DNA of 26,651 bases from Alphaproteobacteria bacterium (GTDB lineage Bacteria > Pseudomonadota > Alphaproteobacteria > Micropepsales > Micropepsaceae), in the NCBI GenBank assembly GCA_028869725.1, contig JAGWRJ010000036.1, positions 1 through 26,651 of the forward strand, written 5' to 3'. Below are positions 16,301-23,241 of the stretch, piece after piece. Every line of letters begins with the position of its first letter. Position 1 is the first letter of the stretch. The notes beneath the pieces are model-generated. The model was given only the letters and a program-made list of their open reading frames with translations. It was not told the origin of the DNA and did not search any database. A program made the position numbers and the translations under genes.

Positions 16301-16465
16301 CTGCATGAACGGGGACTTGCGTTGTTCCTGCTCGGGATGATGACCATCGCGGCCATCATCCACAGCTTTAGCGCGCACCAGGGGGACATGAAACGCTACT
16401 CGATACCAACGGGACAAACAGTCTCAACGTGTCTTAGCGCGCATCAAGGTACGAGCTGGGCATGA
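13304..16465 (+). CDS. P-type cation ATPase fused to a PAP2 lipid-phosphatase domain
   Basis: The protein has 1053 residues. Residues 1 to about 760 are a full P-type ATPase: two membrane helices near 48-80, an actuator domain with SGES at 149-152, a helix 4 motif MVPQGL at 251-256, the phosphorylation motif DKTGTLT (Asp296) and the hinge GDGVND at 531-536, then further helices. MVPQGL in place of the PEGL of classical calcium pumps matches the CtpE-like group, whose mycobacterial member moves calcium. Residues 790 to about 990 form a PAP2 domain with all three phosphatase motifs: KX6RP (897-905), PSGH (918-921) and SRX5HX3D (962-973). PAP2 enzymes dephosphorylate lipid phosphates such as undecaprenyl diphosphate on the periplasmic side. 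The frame is continuous with no linker stop, so this is one polypeptide. The ion and lipid substrates are inferred. Confidence 0.93.
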   Translation: MQTQQGLSETEVRERIALGQVNRTRTPTSRSLWQIVSGNVFTRFNALLGTLWVMVILVGSWKDALFGWVLVVNAAIGMAQELRAKRTLDRLVLQSAAPVRVLRDGRVIEIAREDLVLDDVLELAAGDSVLVDCVVLQSTGLELDESLLSGESDAVARHPGQTLPSGSLVVGGNCRCRASAVGEAASIYRLEQQARQFALAHSELRAGINQILQVVGWALVPTAALLFLSQFALGLSLSAALLYGAAGVIAMVPQGLVLLTSLALAVGAVRLSRRQALVQDLAATEALARIDVICLDKTGTLTERELHVERIELLTNQSDISAVLAALAAAEPQPNATLQAIARHWPMPTAAVKVRQTVPFSSTRKWSGAILEPLGAWVLGAPDLLLAQRSPGDPVLERANALASEGYRVLLLARAGADQVAAMRLVDIVPAALIVLSEQIREDARATLQELERQGIGIRLISGDHPATVGGVARHLNIDGAEQVVDATTVTESELATLAQSRSVFARTSPQQKADIIAALRNAGHAVAMVGDGVNDIPALKQADVGVAMGSGVPASRAVAQLVLLDNHFANMPAIMAEGRRVVGNLERVAVLFLTKSVYAMLLALAVGVAAVAFPFLPRHISLVDALTIGIPAFILSLAPNGERLQPGFVGRVLRFALPAGLFVAAAVFAAFALLRTQWNASLDEARTAATLVLFITALWVLVLAAAQLRALLVASMATLFTLTLLIPAFRTFFALQILPTLAWLECMGIAAVCLIALHWSRAVALGLPLLRPRHRRWRRAELLQWLVSADSPKVFLVVSALLVIGGAWLFFGTLEDVVSKDPLVALDTAIFALLQGMRTPAAGHVLVGITELGDTAVLLPMILAALVWFVVRRLWLTAAYWLGAVGVAQLLVEVIKLATHRPRPLSLYSGLEQFSFPSGHAVMSTVVYGFLAWLVLRRASLRSRWVGGGISMALIAAIAFSRVVLGAHWFSDVLGGLSFGVAWVALLALAYTYHCRERLHERGLALFLLGMMTIAAIIHSFSAHQGDMKRYSIPTGQTVSTCLSAHQGTSWA

Positions 16466-16792
16466 TGCACACTTGCCGGGGATCAACAAAACGAAGATGA
16501 CGGGTTAGCGTAGTAATCGGGCCATGGCCGCAAATCGCCCGAAAGTCGCTCAGAAAAATCCATTTTTAATCAACTACTTGGCGTGAGTGACTTGAGAGAG
16601 GCAGGAGTTATGCATCCTCACAACCCTGGCCGCAGAGCAGGGGTGAGTCTGAACCGGCTGACCCGCACGAAACTGGCCGCCTAATGATTGAGATTCTGGG
16701 TGCATTGATCCTGAATGGCGGCAATGAGCGTCTCTGATGCCCACTTGTATTGTTTGACGGATTCGCATCCCTCGATCGCTCAGATCAAACAA
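16466..16792. other. Intergenic stretch without a supportable gene
   Basis: A 24-codon frame at about 16610 (MHPHNPGRRAG) follows AGGAGTT too closely for a normal ribosome-binding site. A minus-strand frame at 16574-16837 overlaps the terminator of the next gene and has no recognisable content. I see nothing else. Confidence 0.4.
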
Positions 16793-16823
16793 GGGCGAAT
16801 CCCGGTTTTGGTGAGATTCGCCC
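16785..16823 (-). terminator. Probable terminator of the Ala/Lys-rich exported protein gene
   Basis: An 8-bp perfect stem (GGGCGAAT at 16793-16800 and ATTCGCCC at 16816-16823) has a 15-nt loop and is followed on the minus strand by TTGTTTGAT. It lies 27 bp after the stop of the gene at 16850. The T run is short, so termination may be partial. Confidence 0.55.
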
Positions 16824-16849
16824 TGGAACCGAACCATCCAGCGTTTGGC

Positions 16850-17095
16850 TTACTTGGTGGCAGGCGCCTCACCAGCCGGCGCCGCTTTTTTGGCTACCGC
16901 CTTCTTGGCGTGGTGCTTGTAGTGCTTGGTGTGCTTTTTCACGGCGGGTTTTGCAGCCTGATTCACGGCTGCCGCTGCGGGGGCAGTTGCCGCAGCGGGG
17001 GCGGCGGATTCCGCAGCAAAAGCTGAAGACTGCGCAAGCGCAACGCCCAGGGTCAGGGCAAGAATCGAGGCCAGTTTGTTCAGAGAAGTGTTCAT
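16850..17095 (-). CDS. Small exported Ala/Lys/His-rich protein
   Basis: This 81-residue protein starts at the ATG at 17095. A signal peptide spans residues 1-28 (MNTSLNKLASILALTLGVAL, then AQSSAFAA), with likely cleavage after AFA or FAA. The mature part is low complexity: an Ala/Pro run followed by a basic, His-containing segment (KKHTKHYKHHAKKAVAKKAA). The composition resembles Asr-type acid-shock proteins and similar periplasmic Lys/Ala/His-rich proteins; homology cannot be shown from composition alone. It could protect the periplasm against acid or bind polyanions. Its promoter region (17096-17194) ends at the left end of the IS3 element. Confidence 0.7.
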   Translation of the reverse strand: MNTSLNKLASILALTLGVALAQSSAFAAESAAPAAATAPAAAAVNQAAKPAVKKHTKHYKHHAKKAVAKKAAPAGEAPATK

Positions 17096-17230
17096 GAAGG
17101 GGATCCCCAAGTGACAGAGCGACAGTGCTCTTATGAGGGATAACCCTGGACGGAGTGGTTTGGTTGACACGGACTGTCTGGTGCGAGTGGGAACTGACCT
17201 TGCCCCTGGAATCCGTATCCCATAGCCGAC

Positions 17231-18127
17231 TCATGCACTGGCGTGCCGGGGTTGGTTGGCGAGCCAGTTTTCTTCGAACCGCATCGGGCTGACATAGGCC
17301 AGCGTCGAGTGCAGTCGGGTGCGGTTGTACCAGAGCATCCAGGCGACGGTTTCGTCCATGGCCTGGCGCCGGGTCTTGAAGCGCTGCCCATGCAACCGCT
17401 CCACCTTCAACGAACCGAACAGCGTCTCGCTGCAGGCGTTGTCCCAACAGTTGCCGCGACGGCTCATCGACGCGGTGATGCCGTACTCGGTCAGGACGTC
17501 GCGGAAGTCCTTGGCCGCGTACTGGCTGCCGCGGTCGCTGTGGAAGATCAGCCCGGCCTGCTTGCTCGGATGGCGCTTGAACCACGCCATGCGCAAGGCG
17601 TCGATGACGATGTCGCGCGTCATGTCCTGGCGCAGGCTCCAGCCGATGACTTGGCGACTGAACAAGTCGATGACCACGGCCAGGAACAGCCACCCTTCGT
17701 CGGTAGCGATGTACGTGATGTCGCCCGCCCAGACCTTGTCGGGCTGATCCACGTTGAACTCACGGTTGAGCAGGTTCGGCGCGATCGGCAGGTTATGGTT
17801 GCTGTCTGTCGTGACCTTGAAGCGTTTCTTGCCACGGGCCCGGATGCCGTGCCGTTGCATGAGTTTCTGAACCCGCTCCTTGCCCACCCGGATGCCCCTG
17901 GCCAGCAGTTCCTTCCACGTGCGTGGCCAGCCGTAGCCGCCGCGCGTCTCGGCGTGGATTGCCTTGATGTGCACCAGCAGCGCATCGTTGCTCAGGTGGC
18001 GGCGCTGGGCGCCACTGGCGCGGCGAACGAAGTGCGCGTAGTAGCCGGCCACGCTGACTTCGAGCACCCGGCACTGCACCGAGATCGGCCACACACGGCG
18101 GTGGCGTTGGATGAAGGCGTACTTCAC
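17231..18127 (-). CDS. IS3-family transposase OrfB (DDE integrase core)
   Basis: The product has 298 residues from a GTG at 18127. The N-terminal helical region (HRRVWPISVQCRVLEVSVAG YY) and the DNA-binding helix (RKRVQKLM-type, here RVQKLMQRHGIRARGKKRF) precede the rve core. Catalytic residues are visible: Asp in VWAGDITYIATDEGW, Asp in LIFHSDRGSQYA and Glu in GNCWDNACSETLFGSLKVE. No frameshift or internal stop is seen, so it may be active. Its start overlaps the orfA stop (GTGA) in the -1 frame, as usual for IS3 elements, but I see no A-rich slippery run, so reinitiation is possible. Confidence 0.93.
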   Translation of the reverse strand: MKYAFIQRHRRVWPISVQCRVLEVSVAGYYAHFVRRASGAQRRHLSNDALLVHIKAIHAETRGGYGWPRTWKELLARGIRVGKERVQKLMQRHGIRARGKKRFKVTTDSNHNLPIAPNLLNREFNVDQPDKVWAGDITYIATDEGWLFLAVVIDLFSRQVIGWSLRQDMTRDIVIDALRMAWFKRHPSKQAGLIFHSDRGSQYAAKDFRDVLTEYGITASMSRRGNCWDNACSETLFGSLKVERLHGQRFKTRRQAMDETVAWMLWYNRTRLHSTLAYVSPMRFEENWLANQPRHASA

Positions 18128-18420
18128 TTGGCTGCCTTGGCGAAGTACGCCATCGCTTTTCCCAGGATGTCGCGCTCCATCTTCACCCGCGCCAGCTCGG
18201 CCCGCAGCCGACTGATCTCCATCTGCTCGGCGCTCACGACCTTGCTGTCGGCACCGGTCAGCTTGCCCAGTCGAGCCGCCTTGACCCAGTTGAACAGCGT
18301 CTGATCCACCACGCCCAGCGTGCGTGCCGCCGCCGCAATACTCTGGCCGCCCTCGACCAGGCGCACCGCCTCCTGCTTGAACTCCAGCGTGTACCGCGCC
18401 CGCCTTATCGTCTTCGTCAT
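18124..18420 (-). CDS. IS3-family transposase OrfA (helix-turn-helix)
   Basis: The product has 98 residues from the ATG at 18420, behind AAGGAGAATCGAA. It carries the transposase_8 helix-turn-helix (RYTLEFKQEAVRLVEGGQSI, AAAARTLGVVDQTLFNWVK) and a C-terminal leucine-zipper-like segment (EISRLRAELARVKMERDILG). It overlaps orfB by 4 bp. A longer frame upstream is not supported. Confidence 0.93.
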   Translation of the reverse strand: MTKTIRRARYTLEFKQEAVRLVEGGQSIAAAARTLGVVDQTLFNWVKAARLGKLTGADSKVVSAEQMEISRLRAELARVKMERDILGKAMAYFAKAAK

Positions 18421-18483
18421 TTCGATTCTCCTTGCTTGGATTAAATCACTCAGCAAGGGATACGTTTTTCGCGGGCAAGGTCA

Positions 18484-18821
18484 GCTTCGCTGTCGACGCC
18501 TATGTGAACTTCTGTCGCCGGCAGCCGTGGCAGGAGGCCGTATGTTCCTCGCTGACCGAGCTATTCGCATCGGCGATCCACAGTGAACGTCTTGCTACCT
18601 GGCCCGAAAACTATCCGTGGATCGAGGCGGATGGCCTGCAGTACTTTCGCAATCGAACGACTCAGTCCCGCCGCGATGTGGAGCAAGGGCTGACGCTGAC
18701 TCTCGACCACTTCGACACCAGCGAGCTGCAGCAACGGGCTCTGGACATCCTGCAGTTCAAGCTCGACGTGCTCTGGCAGATGAACGATGCCATGGCATTG
18801 AGGTACAAGGTGCCGCTATGA
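18484..18821 (+). pseudogene. pqqC: PqqC, 3' half only, cut by the IS3 element
   Basis: From the IS end to the stop at 18819-18821 the frame encodes about 112 residues of the PqqC C-terminus: DAYVNFCRRQPWQEAVCSSL, TELFASAIHSERL, YPWIEADGLQYFRNR, DILQFKLDVLW. Full PqqC is about 230-250 residues, so roughly the first half is gone, including the early His/Arg active-site positions known from the Klebsiella enzyme. Retained active-site segments are IHSERL, QYFRNR and the Lys of QFKLD. PqqC catalyses the last ring closure and oxidation of PQQ synthesis, so this piece alone should be inactive. The frame is open into the IS, so a chimeric peptide from a TTG at 18432 is conceivable. Confidence 0.92.
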
Positions 18822-19108
18822 GAGACGAACGACTCCCTGACTCTGCCGATCCACGGCGTCCCGGCTTGAATCCGAGATTCCGCCTCCAATGGGAAGAGGC
18901 GCAGCAGGCCTGGGTTCTGCTGTATCCAGAGGGCATGGTGAAGCTCAATGGCAGTGCAGGCGAAATCATGACGCGATGCGATGGCGTCCGCTCCGTGGGC
19001 GACATCGTGGCGGACCTCGAGGCTGCTTTCGGCGAAGCCGATCTCGCCCCGGATGTTGCACAGTTCTTTCAGATCGCTTCGCAACAAGGTTGGCTGCAAT
19101 GGACATGA
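18818..19108 (+). CDS. pqqD: PqqD, PQQ peptide chaperone
   Basis: The product has 96 residues from the ATG at 18818, overlapping the pqqC stop as ATGA. PqqD hallmarks are present: PGLNPRFRLQWEEAQQAWVL, LLYPEGMVKLNGSAGEIMTR, CDGVRSVGDIVADLEAAFGE, and the C-terminal VAQFFQIASQQGWLQ. PqqD is the RiPP recognition element that binds the PqqA precursor and presents it to PqqE. The N-terminus is about ten residues longer than many homologues (MRDERLPDSADPRR). The protein appears intact, but its precursor gene is not in the window. Confidence 0.95.
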   Translation: MRDERLPDSADPRRPGLNPRFRLQWEEAQQAWVLLYPEGMVKLNGSAGEIMTRCDGVRSVGDIVADLEAAFGEADLAPDVAQFFQIASQQGWLQWT

Positions 19109-20223
19109 CACCTCCTGTCGGCCCACCGCTCTGGATCCTTGCCGAGTTGACCTACCGCTGCCCGCTGCACTGTGCCTTTTGCTACAACCCGGTCGATTTT
19201 GCACGGCACGACCAGGAAATCTCCACCGACGACTGGCTGAGGGTCCTTCAACAGGGGCGCGCCCTGGGCGCCGTGCAGTGTGGTTTCTCCGGTGGAGAAC
19301 CTCTGCTTCGCGACGATCTCGAAGTCCTTGTCGCCGAAGCGCATCGGCTCGGCTACTACACGAATCTGCTGACTTCGGGGGTGGGACTGACCTCGCGGCG
19401 CGCAGACGCGCTTAAGGCCGCCGGACTCGATCACATCCAGCTCTCCTTTCAGGACTCGACACGCGAGATTAATGATTTTCTTTCACATACACGGACCTTT
19501 GAACTCAAGGAGCGCGTCGCCAGACTGATCAAGGACAACGGCTGGCCGATGGTCATGAATGTGGTGATCCACCGTCTCAACATCGACCACATCGACCGCA
19601 TCATTGAAATGGCCGCGGATCTCGGCGCCGAGTATCTCGAACTCGCCAACGCCCAGTATTACGCGTGGGCGCAGGTCAATCGGGCCCATCTTTTGCCCAC
19701 TCGGGAACAGGTGCAACGGGCAGAGGACGTCACCAATGCTTGGCGCCAGCGACTGGGCGACAAGATGCGCGTCTTCTTAGTCGTTCCAGACTATTACGAA
19801 AGCCGTCCGAAGAAGTGCATGAACGGATGGGGCAATGTATTTCTGACTGTTGCTCCGGACGGTACCGTCTTGCCTTGCCATACGGCACGCATGCTTCCAG
19901 GACTCGAATTTCCCAAAGTGGGCGAGATGACGCTGCGCGAGATCTGGTTTGAATCCGAGGGATTCAACCGCTACCGCGGATCGTCCTGGATGAAAGACCC
20001 GTGCCGGGACTGCGATGAACGGGAAAAGGATTGGGGCGGATGCCGTTGCCAAGCGTACATGCTCGCAGGAGATCCTGCCGCAGCGGATCCGGTCTGTGCG
20101 AAATCGCCAGTCCATCAGGTCGTCGAGGCCGCGGTGGCGAAAGCCGGGAGTGTAGCTTTGTCCGAACACCCCCTTGTGTTCCGGAGTGCCGATCAGTCGC
20201 GTCGACTCCAACGCATGTTTTGA
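19099..20223 (+). CDS. pqqE: PqqE, radical SAM peptide cross-linking enzyme
   Basis: The product has 374 residues from the ATG at 19099, chosen because AAGG lies 9 nt upstream; an ATG at 19105 is possible. The radical SAM motif is CPLHCAFC (Cys21, Cys25, Cys28), followed by FSGGEPLLRDDLEVLVAEA. The C-terminal SPASM region holds the auxiliary-cluster cysteines (CMNGWGN, LPCHTARML, DPCRDCDEREKDWGGCRCQA). PqqE makes the Glu-Tyr carbon-carbon bond in PqqA, using PqqD as partner. Its length and motifs are complete. It overlaps pqqD by 10 bp and lies 16 bp before the receptor gene. Since pqqA, pqqB and half of pqqC are absent here, its output is unclear. Confidence 0.96.
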   Translation: MDMTPPVGPPLWILAELTYRCPLHCAFCYNPVDFARHDQEISTDDWLRVLQQGRALGAVQCGFSGGEPLLRDDLEVLVAEAHRLGYYTNLLTSGVGLTSRRADALKAAGLDHIQLSFQDSTREINDFLSHTRTFELKERVARLIKDNGWPMVMNVVIHRLNIDHIDRIIEMAADLGAEYLELANAQYYAWAQVNRAHLLPTREQVQRAEDVTNAWRQRLGDKMRVFLVVPDYYESRPKKCMNGWGNVFLTVAPDGTVLPCHTARMLPGLEFPKVGEMTLREIWFESEGFNRYRGSSWMKDPCRDCDEREKDWGGCRCQAYMLAGDPAAADPVCAKSPVHQVVEAAVAKAGSVALSEHPLVFRSADQSRRLQRMF

Positions 20224-20239
20224 GTCCAAGCACTACGCC

Positions 20240-22525
20240 ATGGTTCACGAACAGAAACTCCGACCTGCCGCACTGACCCGCATACTTGCCCTGTCCGCCT
20301 TGGCACTGGCATGGCAGGGAAGCGCCGAAGCCCAACCCGTTCTAGTGGCTGCTGCATCAGCTCCGGTATCGACGGCAGCTTCGCCCGTGGTGCAGTTGCA
20401 AACCGTGACCGTCTTTACTGGCAGCACCGAGGGCTTTCGCGCCCCGCCGAAGCATGCCTATGCAATTGACAACGACACCCTCAAGCAGCAGCCCGCCACC
20501 AATTTCCCGCAACTGCTGGCGCAGCATCTGCCCGGCGTGGCGCTGACCCACGAGCAGGGCAACCCGCTGCAGCCCACGTTGCACTTCAACGGCTTCGCCG
20601 CCTCGCCGCTGCTGGGCACACCGCAGGGCCTGTCGGTGTTTCAGGACGGGGTGCGGGTGAACGAGCCCTTCGGCGACGTGGTCAACTGGGACCTGATTCC
20701 TACCAACGCCATACGCTCCATCCATCTCGTGCCCATCACCGACCCAGTGTTCGGTCTCAACACCCTGGGCGGTGCGGTGTTGCTGCACACCGAGGACGGC
20801 CTGTCGGCGCCAGGCGGCGACGTCGGCATGGAATTCGGCAGCTTCGGCAAGACATCCGAGCAGGCACGTTATGGCACCCATGCGGGCGACTGGAGCTATT
20901 TCTTTGCGGTGCAAAACCAGCATGAGAACGGTTTCGCCCCCTATACCGCCAGCAGCGACCGCAGTCTGTTTGGCAAGGTCACGCGCCAAGCGAACGGTAA
21001 CGACTTGGACTTCAGCTACACCTTCGCCAAAAGCCATCTGGCAGGCTCGCAGACGCTACCCAAGCAGTGGATGAACACCCCCACGGCCGTCTACACCGCA
21101 CCGGACAACATCGACAACCAGCTCAATTTTTTCAACCTCGGCGACACCCAGAGCCTGAGTCCGCACTGGCAGCTTGCCGCGCGGCTGTATTTGCGCAACA
21201 GCGACCAGAGCGGTTTCAACAGCAACGTCAATGGCAACTATGACGGCAACACAACCACGTTGGGCAACTCGGTGGCCGACAACGTCCTCAATGGCCTGCA
21301 GCAGCAAAGCCGAGGCCTGAGCCTGGCCCTGCATAACGACAACCCACTGTTCGGCCTGGGCAATCACGCCAGCCTGGGGATGAGCGTGGACCACCAGTCG
21401 GTGGACTTCACCCAGATCCAGCAGGCCGCCACCTTCACGCCGCAGCGCTACACCGTGGGAGTCGGCCCGTTCGACCAAGGTCCGGTGAGCCTTGGGGTGC
21501 GCAACCGCTACAGCGGCGTGTACTTCACCGACCGCTTGGCGGCCACGCCCTGGCTCGACCTCTCTGCCGGCGGGCGCTACGAACGCGCCAACGTCGATAT
21601 GACCGACAGGCTCGGCGGCGCGCTCGGTGGCAACCACAGCTACAGCCGCTTCAACCCCAGCGTCGGTCTGGACCTGCATCCCAGCCCCAAGGCCTCGTAC
21701 TACCTGCGCTATGCCGAGGGCATGCGTGTGCCGATGGCTGTGGAACTCACCTGCGCCAGCCCTGACGCCCCCTGCACCCTGCCCAATGTGCTGGTGGCCG
21801 ACCCCGACCTGCACCTCGTCATCGCGCGCACCGCGCAGGCCGGCGCGGTGTGGAAGCTGGGTTGGATCCGGGTTCATGCCGAATACACCCACACGCAGTT
21901 GAACAATGCCATCCAGTTCATCAGCCTGGCGAACATGACCCAAGGCTATTTCATCAACATTCCGCAAGAGTTATTCCGTACCGCCACCCTGGACCTGACC
22001 AGCGGCAGCGAGCGCTGGCTGTGGTCGGCCTCCATCAGCCACACTGTGGCCACCTACGAGTCCGGCTTTCAGGAGCCCAGCGCGAGCAACTCCAGCGCCG
22101 ACGCCAACGGCAACATCCAGGTGCAGCCCGGCAACCGCCTGCCCAATATTCCGACGTGGAGCGTCAAGCTACTTGCTCAATATCAGCCTAGCGAACGCCT
22201 GCAACTGCATGGCGCAGTTGTGGCTTACGGCGCGCGCTATGCGCAGGGTGACGAGAACAACCAAGACAACAACGGCCGGGTGCCGGGCTATGCCGTGGTC
22301 AATCTCGGTGCGCAATACAAGCTGGACCAGCACTGGCGCCTGAATCTATCCATCCACAACCTGTTCAACCGCGTGTACGCCGATTTCGGTCAGCTCGGTG
22401 TGAACGAATTTACCGGCGCCAACCGCAGTTTCAGCAGCGACCCCGCCACCTGGCAGAACACCCAGTTCGTCGCCCCAGGCGCCCCCAGAGGCATCTGGCT
22501 GGGGGCAAGCTATTCGTGGAACTGA
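20240..22525 (+). CDS. TonB-dependent outer-membrane receptor
   Basis: The product has 761 residues from the ATG at 20240; an in-frame start inside pqqE is less likely. The signal peptide covers about residues 1-34 (ILALSALALAWQGSAEA then QP). A TonB-box-like segment (VQLQTVTVFTGS) precedes the plug (FPQLLAQHLPGVALTHEQGN, GLSVFQDGVRVNEPFGDVVN, DPVFGLNTLGGAVLLHTEDG). A long beta-barrel follows with alternating aromatic strands, ending GAPRGIWLGASYSWN. It is 16 bp downstream of pqqE and clearly co-transcribed. E. coli PqqU shows that TonB receptors can import PQQ, so PQQ uptake is an attractive but unproven role here. Other cargo, such as a metal complex or an alcohol-oxidation substrate, is possible. 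Confidence 0.93.
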   Translation: MVHEQKLRPAALTRILALSALALAWQGSAEAQPVLVAAASAPVSTAASPVVQLQTVTVFTGSTEGFRAPPKHAYAIDNDTLKQQPATNFPQLLAQHLPGVALTHEQGNPLQPTLHFNGFAASPLLGTPQGLSVFQDGVRVNEPFGDVVNWDLIPTNAIRSIHLVPITDPVFGLNTLGGAVLLHTEDGLSAPGGDVGMEFGSFGKTSEQARYGTHAGDWSYFFAVQNQHENGFAPYTASSDRSLFGKVTRQANGNDLDFSYTFAKSHLAGSQTLPKQWMNTPTAVYTAPDNIDNQLNFFNLGDTQSLSPHWQLAARLYLRNSDQSGFNSNVNGNYDGNTTTLGNSVADNVLNGLQQQSRGLSLALHNDNPLFGLGNHASLGMSVDHQSVDFTQIQQAATFTPQRYTVGVGPFDQGPVSLGVRNRYSGVYFTDRLAATPWLDLSAGGRYERANVDMTDRLGGALGGNHSYSRFNPSVGLDLHPSPKASYYLRYAEGMRVPMAVELTCASPDAPCTLPNVLVADPDLHLVIARTAQAGAVWKLGWIRVHAEYTHTQLNNAIQFISLANMTQGYFINIPQELFRTATLDLTSGSERWLWSASISHTVATYESGFQEPSASNSSADANGNIQVQPGNRLPNIPTWSVKLLAQYQPSERLQLHGAVVAYGARYAQGDENNQDNNGRVPGYAVVNLGAQYKLDQHWRLNLSIHNLFNRVYADFGQLGVNEFTGANRSFSSDPATWQNTQFVAPGAPRGIWLGASYSWN

Positions 22526-22562
22526 TGCAAGTTTTATTCAACCACAAGTGAAGGAGATACAC

Positions 22563-22865
22563 ATGTACTCAATGGACAAAATTAAACATCTCGACACTCT
22601 CGGTCGGCATGCCCCGGCCGCGATGCAGGCTTTCGCCGCGTTTGATGCGGCAGCCATGGCACCGGGGGCGTTGTCTGTGCATACCAAGGAATTGATCGCG
22701 CTTGCCGTGGCGCACACGACGCAATGCCCGTATTGCATCCAGATCCACGTCGACCGCGCCCGCAAGGCCGGGTGCAGCGATGCTGAAATTGCCGAAGCGG
22801 TTCTCGTGACCGCCGCATTACGCGCCGGTGCCGCCGTGACCCACGGCACGCATTGCTTTGCTTGA
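22563..22865 (+). CDS. AhpD-like carboxymuconolactone decarboxylase family protein
   Basis: The product has 100 residues, starting at the ATG at 22563 behind AAGGAGATACAC. The family core is clear: LSVHTKELIALAVAHTTQCP then YCIQIHVDRARKAGCSDAEI AEAV. The CPYC pair with the following His (CPYCIQIH) is the AhpD-type redox site. Related small proteins act as peroxidase or hydroperoxide reductases or in aromatic catabolism. It lies 37 bp after the receptor stop and 33 bp before the EthD gene, so it belongs to the same operon. Its substrate is unknown. Confidence 0.92.
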   Translation: MYSMDKIKHLDTLGRHAPAAMQAFAAFDAAAMAPGALSVHTKELIALAVAHTTQCPYCIQIHVDRARKAGCSDAEIAEAVLVTAALRAGAAVTHGTHCFA

Positions 22866-22898
22866 TGTTCCAAAACGCAGCCTCTCTGGAGTCCAACC

Positions 22899-23213
22899 AT
22901 GATTCAAGTCAGCGTGATGTACCCGAACCAGGACGACGCCCGGTTCGATATGGCGTACTACACCGAAATCCACATTCCCCTAGTACGCAAGCTCACCGGC
23001 GATGCCTGCCGTCGCGTCAGTGTGCAGCGCGGGCTGGGCGGGCCGCAACCGCATTCCAAGCCAACCTATGTGGCGCTGGGGCATTTGTACTTCGATTCGG
23101 TGCCCGCCTTCGAACAGGCGTTCGGTCCGCATGCCCAGCAAATCATGGCTGACCTGTCCAACTTCACCAACCTCAATCCCACCATCCAGATCAATGAGGT
23201 CGTTGTGGAGTGA
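22899..23213 (+). CDS. EthD family protein
   Basis: The product has 104 residues, starting at the ATG at 22899 behind GGAGTCCAACC. The EthD pattern of dimeric ferredoxin-like alpha/beta barrels is visible: MIQVSVMYPN, then FDMAYYTEIHIPLVRKLTG (the D-x-Y-Y-x-x-x-H-x-P-L motif), RVSVQRGLGG, and FEQAFGPHAQQIMADLSNFT. EthD was first found in an ether-degradation cluster and its biochemical role is not settled. It pairs here with an AhpD-like protein after a TonB receptor. Confidence 0.92.
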   Translation: MIQVSVMYPNQDDARFDMAYYTEIHIPLVRKLTGDACRRVSVQRGLGGPQPHSKPTYVALGHLYFDSVPAFEQAFGPHAQQIMADLSNFTNLNPTIQINEVVVE

Positions 23214-23241
23214 TGGCATCAATATTTCAGGAGTGCGAATC

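Larger units (their letters stand above)
17195..18483 (-). mobile_element. IS3-family insertion sequence, apparently complete (1289 bp)
   Basis: The ends are imperfect 27-bp inverted repeats. The left end (17195-17221) and the reverse complement of the right end (18457-18483) both start TGACCTTGCCC and both end CGTATCCC, with 22 of 27 matches. Two overlapping frames encode the transposase, with orfA on the right. The bases outside the ends (AAC to the left, GCT to the right) do not form a target duplication. The right end lies inside pqqC, whose 5' half is missing. Loss of DNA between the IS and the left-hand neighbour after insertion explains both points. Confidence 0.88.

Noticed and set aside
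16574..16837. 87-codon minus-strand ORF after the exported Ala/Lys-rich protein
   Set aside because: It starts within the terminator hairpin region, has no ribosome-binding site and no recognisable content.
17243..18304. 353-codon plus-strand ORF inside the IS3 element
   Set aside because: It is antisense to the transposase, which carries the DDE motif and both reading frames expected of IS3.
18433..18470. Outward promoter in the IS3 right end driving pqqDE (TTGGAT, 17 bp, GATACG)
   Set aside because: The spacing is right, but each box matches the consensus at only three of six positions, so it is not reported as a feature.
21056..21967. 303-codon minus-strand ORF in the receptor gene
   Set aside because: It is antisense to a clear TonB receptor barrel and has no ribosome-binding site.
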